A stretch of 64,000 nucleotides of DNA from Timburyella sp030842085. Its GTDB lineage: Bacteria > Bacillota > Clostridia > Oscillospirales > Acutalibacteraceae. A model generated the notes under the pieces. The model was not told the DNA's origin. It saw nothing but the letters and a program-made list of their open reading frames with translations, and ran no database searches. Every line of letters begins with the position of its first letter. The first letter of the stretch is position 1. Shown here one piece after another: positions 61,066 to 64,000 of the stretch. The stretch lies in assembly GCA_030842085.1 (NCBI GenBank), contig JAUUSE010000002.1, forward strand, positions 1 through 64,000, read 5' to 3'. A program made the position numbers and the translations under genes.

Positions 61066-62685
61066 TTATATAAGCGAGCTTTCTGCCGGATTTACTATAC
61101 ACTCCAAAAGGAACGGGCCGTCTGTGCTCAGCATTTCGTCAATGGCGCGCTCAGCTTCCGACATATCGCTTATGCGGCCGTGCGGTATGCCGTACGCCTG
61201 CGCTAAAAGATTAAAATCAGGACTGCCGGATAAATCGACGCCGCTGTGGCGTCCGCCGTAGTTTTTGTCCTGAAGCTCCCGCACCATGCCAAGCTTTGTA
61301 TTATTCATAACTATTATTTTATTCTTTATGCCGTGCTGCTTTATCGTGCCAAGCTCCATCATCTGCATCTGGAAAGAGCCGTCGCCGCATACGGCGATTA
61401 CCTGACGGTCAGGTGCCGCTGTCCACGCTCCTACAGATGCCGGCACCGAATAGCCCATCGTGCCCATGCCGCCGGAGGTTAAAAATCTGCCGTTTTTCAC
61501 ATTAAAGCAGTTGGCCGACCATATCTGGTTCTGCCCCACATCCGCCACCAGAACAGCGTTGTCGTCAACCTTTTCAGAAAGCAGGCGCATAAATCGTTTC
61601 GGGTCGATATATTCGCCTTCCGTCTCCGCCTTGCAAAGCTGCTGTTTATGCTCTCTGCATTTTTCTATCCAATCGCTGTGCTCCAGATTATCTATGCGCT
61701 CCAGCATTTGTTCAAGCACGCTTTTTAAATCGCCCACTATGGGGATATTGGCCTGCATGTTCTTGCCTATTTCGGCGGGGTCGACGTCTATATGTATTAT
61801 TTTAGTGCGCTTTGCCACCTGATTTGGCGACGCCATGGACCTGTCGCCCACCCTGGCGCCGCAGAGCAGCAGCAAATCGGCGTGCTGTATTGCCTCATTT
61901 GCCATTTTAACGCCGTGAGTGCCCAGCATGCCAAGGCACAGCCTATCGTCCGACGGCAGGACGCCTATGCCCATAAGCGTGTTAACTACCGGTATATCCG
62001 CCTTGCGGGCAAACTCCATAAGCGCACGCTCTGCCTTGGAAGAAAAAACTCCGCCGCCGGCACATATCACCGGACGCTTTGAAGCAGCAATCGCCTCGCA
62101 TGCCCGCTTTATCTGCAGGCCGTTGCCCTTAAGACTCGGCTTATATCCTATTATATCCACCGTCTCTGGGTATTTATAGCTTTTTATCTCTTTTGTCTGT
62201 ATATCAACCGGCACGTCTATAAGCACAGGGCCGGGACGGCCGGTGGATGCTATGTAAAAAGCCTCTTTGAATATCCTCGGCAAATCCTCCGTCCGCTTTA
62301 CAAGATAACTGTGCTTTGTAAACGGCTCGCAGGCGCCGGTAATATCTGCTTCCTGAAACACGTCGCGGCCGATAAGCTCGCTTTGAACCTGTCCGGTAAT
62401 TGCTACTATTGGTATAGAATCCATATAAGCCGACGCAATAGCCGTTACAAGGTTGGTAGCGCCGGGGCCCGACGTCACCACGCATACGCCCGGACGGCCG
62501 GATATCCTCGCATAGCCGTTTGCAGCATGTCCGGCGTTTTGCTCCTGTCTTACAAGTATATGCCGGACAGAAGAATCTATAAGCGCATCATAAAATGGGC
62601 ATATTGCCGCACCAGGATAGCCGAATATTGTTTTTACTCCCTCAGCCTCAAGACATTCCACCATTATTTTTGCGCCGCTTATCAT
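61066..62685 (-). CDS. ilvB: Acetolactate synthase large subunit
   Basis: The 539-residue ThDP enzyme joins two pyruvates to acetolactate (or pyruvate and 2-oxobutyrate). The N-terminal glutamate lies in RQEQNAGHAANGYAR near 48; central FAD-like domain and the C-terminal ThDP motif GDGSFQM-NT near 427-450 are present. The ATG at 62685 has GGTGGAG upstream; a start 21 bases further up is less likely. It heads the ilv set. Confidence 0.95.
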   Translation of the reverse strand: MISGAKIMVECLEAEGVKTIFGYPGAAICPFYDALIDSSVRHILVRQEQNAGHAANGYARISGRPGVCVVTSGPGATNLVTAIASAYMDSIPIVAITGQVQSELIGRDVFQEADITGACEPFTKHSYLVKRTEDLPRIFKEAFYIASTGRPGPVLIDVPVDIQTKEIKSYKYPETVDIIGYKPSLKGNGLQIKRACEAIAASKRPVICAGGGVFSSKAERALMEFARKADIPVVNTLMGIGVLPSDDRLCLGMLGTHGVKMANEAIQHADLLLLCGARVGDRSMASPNQVAKRTKIIHIDVDPAEIGKNMQANIPIVGDLKSVLEQMLERIDNLEHSDWIEKCREHKQQLCKAETEGEYIDPKRFMRLLSEKVDDNAVLVADVGQNQIWSANCFNVKNGRFLTSGGMGTMGYSVPASVGAWTAAPDRQVIAVCGDGSFQMQMMELGTIKQHGIKNKIIVMNNTKLGMVRELQDKNYGGRHSGVDLSGSPDFNLLAQAYGIPHGRISDMSEAERAIDEMLSTDGPFLLECIVNPAESSLI

Positions 62686-63066
62686 ATTAGCTCCACCCAC
62701 TTTCATTACGCGCTTATTTAATATACCTATTTAATATAGAAACATTATATTATAAACCATCTGCGCTGTCAATTAAGCGTATTATATTTTTTAATCGTAT
62801 ATATATTGTATATATAACTTGACAAGTTCTTTAAATAGTAATATTATAAATTATATATATGTTATTTTGTATTATACTATTGTTTTTTATATATGGAATA
62901 TAAATATTTGTTACGTATCTAAAGTTCTGATTATTTTTTATATTTTTATAATCCATTTGGGCCGCGTTCGGCTAAGCTGCAGCAATATGTATTTGCAAAA
63001 TAATGCTTAGGCGAGACTCGCGGCCTATTTTTAACTGCGGTTTAAATAAAGGGAGGTGCACCACAG
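62686..63066. other. AT-rich divergent promoter region of ilvB and rny
   Basis: The stretch is extremely AT-rich. It must contain the promoters of ilvB (minus) and rny (plus). No T-box leader was recognised upstream of ilvB. The structured element at 62960-63030 is listed separately. Confidence 0.5.
62960..63030 (+). promoter_or_regulatory. Two-stem leader element ahead of rny
   Basis: Outer stem GGCCGCG (62960-62966) with CGCGGCC (63019-63025) and inner stem CTAAGC (62972-62977) with GCTTAG (63005-63010), followed by TATTTTTAA. It looks like an intrinsic terminator or attenuator located about 35 bases upstream of the start codon. Confidence 0.6.
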
Positions 63067-64000
63067 GTGCAAGATTGGTTGATTCCTGTCCTCTCTGCTT
63101 TGGGCGCTGCTATTATTTTTGGCATTATTGGTTTTTTACTTGGTATAAGACATCGTAAAAGAACTGCCGAAGCATTGTTGGGCTCAGCAGAAGAAGAATC
63201 AAAACGTATTTTAAGTGAAGCGATTAAAAACGCTGAAGCAAAGAAAAAAGAAGCTATTTTAGAAGCTAAAGACGAAATTCATCAATTAAGAAACGAATCG
63301 GAAAAAGAACTTAAGGACCGCCGCAGAGAAGTACAGCGGCAGGAGAATCGCATGCTCCAGAAAGAGGAGGCGCTGGAGAAAAAGCTCGATTTATTGGAGC
63401 AGCGCGATGAAAAGCTGCAAAAACGCACAAAGGAAATCGAAGAACGCATGGCGGAGGCGGAAGAGCTTAAAAAGCATCAGTTTGAGATGCTGGAGCGCAT
63501 TTCCGGACTTACGCAGGAGCAGGCAAAAGAGCATCTGCTTAAAGATTTAGACGAAGAGCTTACGCACGAAAAGGCTATGCTTATACGCAATTATGAGCAG
63601 CAGCTTAAAGAAGAAGCCGACCAAAAGGCTCGCGAGCTCATCGCGCAGTCTATACAGAGATGCGCCGCCGACCACTCTTCTGAGGCGACGGTTTCTGTTG
63701 TCCCGCTGCCGAGCGACGACATGAAAGGACGCATAATCGGCCGTGAAGGAAGAAATATCCGCACGCTTGAAACGCTTACCGGTGTCGACCTCATAATCGA
63801 CGATACCCCTGAAGCTATTACCCTTTCAAGCTTTGACCCAATACGCCGTGAGGTTGCAAGGCTTTCTCTTGAAAAGCTCATTGCAGACGGAAGAATACAT
63901 CCCGCCCGCATTGAGGAAATGGTAGAAAAGTCCAAGCGCGAGGTTGAAAAGGTAATCAAGCGCGAGGGCGAAAACGCCGTGCTTGAAACTGGCATTCACG
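63067..64000 (+). CDS. rny: Ribonuclease Y, N-terminal part (cut by window edge)
   Basis: The frame is open to the right edge and holds 311 residues of RNase Y. A membrane anchor (about 5-28, PVLSALGAAIIFGIIGFLLG) is followed by a long coiled coil (about 30-190) and a KH domain beginning near 215 (MKGRIIGREGRNIRTLETLTG, positions only). The HD catalytic domain lies outside the window. RNase Y starts mRNA decay in Firmicutes at the membrane. The GTG start follows GGGAGGTG at eight bases; no earlier in-frame start with a good site is seen. Confidence 0.93.
   Translation, partial: MQDWLIPVLSALGAAIIFGIIGFLLGIRHRKRTAEALLGSAEEESKRILSEAIKNAEAKKKEAILEAKDEIHQLRNESEKELKDRRREVQRQENRMLQKEEALEKKLDLLEQRDEKLQKRTKEIEERMAEAEELKKHQFEMLERISGLTQEQAKEHLLKDLDEELTHEKAMLIRNYEQQLKEEADQKARELIAQSIQRCAADHSSEATVSVVPLPSDDMKGRIIGREGRNIRTLETLTGVDLIIDDTPEAITLSSFDPIRREVARLSLEKLIADGRIHPARIEEMVEKSKREVEKVIKREGENAVLETGIH

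Noticed and set aside
62686..63066. T-box leader upstream of ilvB
   Set aside because: No T-box consensus or specifier-loop layout was found on the minus strand.
1..64000. CRISPR arrays, tRNA or rRNA genes
   Set aside because: No regularly spaced repeats and no recognisable tRNA or rRNA sequence were noticed on reading; a dedicated search was not possible.

Overview
The window looks like a low-to-medium GC Gram-positive gut or rumen bacterium of the Clostridia (Oscillospiraceae/Ruminococcaceae-like). This rests on strong AGGAGG ribosome binding sites, frequent GTG/TTG starts, T-tailed intrinsic terminators, RNase Y, very AT-rich chromosomal intergenic DNA and a family of wall-anchored Ser/Thr-rich surface proteins. 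No rRNA, tRNA or CRISPR array was recognised. The species cannot be named from the sequence alone.

Region 1 (1-42.2 kb) is a recombinase-bearing genomic island whose left end lies outside the window. It starts with a phosphorothioation-like (Dnd-related) defence operon (1-12.06 kb): a dicluster ferredoxin tail, DUF4007, a 1207-residue P-loop ATPase, a cysteine desulfurase, a PLD-nuclease/SF2-helicase fusion, a 54-residue small protein, a DndD-like ATPase, an unknown protein and, unusually, a complete sigma-70-type factor. A WYL regulator follows. An SOS-type cassette comes next (13.2-17.6 kb): a LexA/UmuD-like autorepressor, two zinc ribbons, a Y-family polymerase, a small conserved protein and an SRAP (HMCES/YedK-like) protein. 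From 17.6 to 21.8 kb lie stacked terminator/attenuator hairpins, a sigma-region-4-like protein whose ribosome binding site is buried in a hairpin, about 500 nt of dense RNA structure, and a DinG-type helicase.

The integration module (21.9-31.4 kb) has five serine-recombinase-derived proteins: three with intact catalytic motifs, one with no catalytic domain, and one consisting only of a catalytic domain with its active residues gone. On the minus strand it also carries ParB-like proteins and three copies of an apparently undescribed domain, one fused to a recombinase. Two divergent XRE regulators flank a dyad operator (31.6-32.4 kb). Cargo follows (32.6-42 kb): three metallophosphoesterase genes interleaved with antitoxin-like genes, several unknown proteins, another XRE regulator and a small HD hydrolase of the SpoT/Mesh1 type. 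No relaxase or type IV secretion genes are seen.

Region 2 (42.2-64 kb) looks like chromosomal backbone: a GH13 glycosidase; six surface-protein paralogues with a non-canonical QV(G/D)TGE wall-sorting-like tail; purF and purC; a small membrane protein; a polar amino acid ABC importer whose lipoprotein has its two lobes in circularly permuted order; ilvB-ilvN-ilvC; and the start of rny, cut by the right edge.

The likeliest undescribed systems are the sigma-factor-bearing phosphorothioation-like operon, the structured RNA before the DinG helicase, the set of complementary broken recombinases with the shared new domain, and the metallophosphoesterase/antitoxin array.
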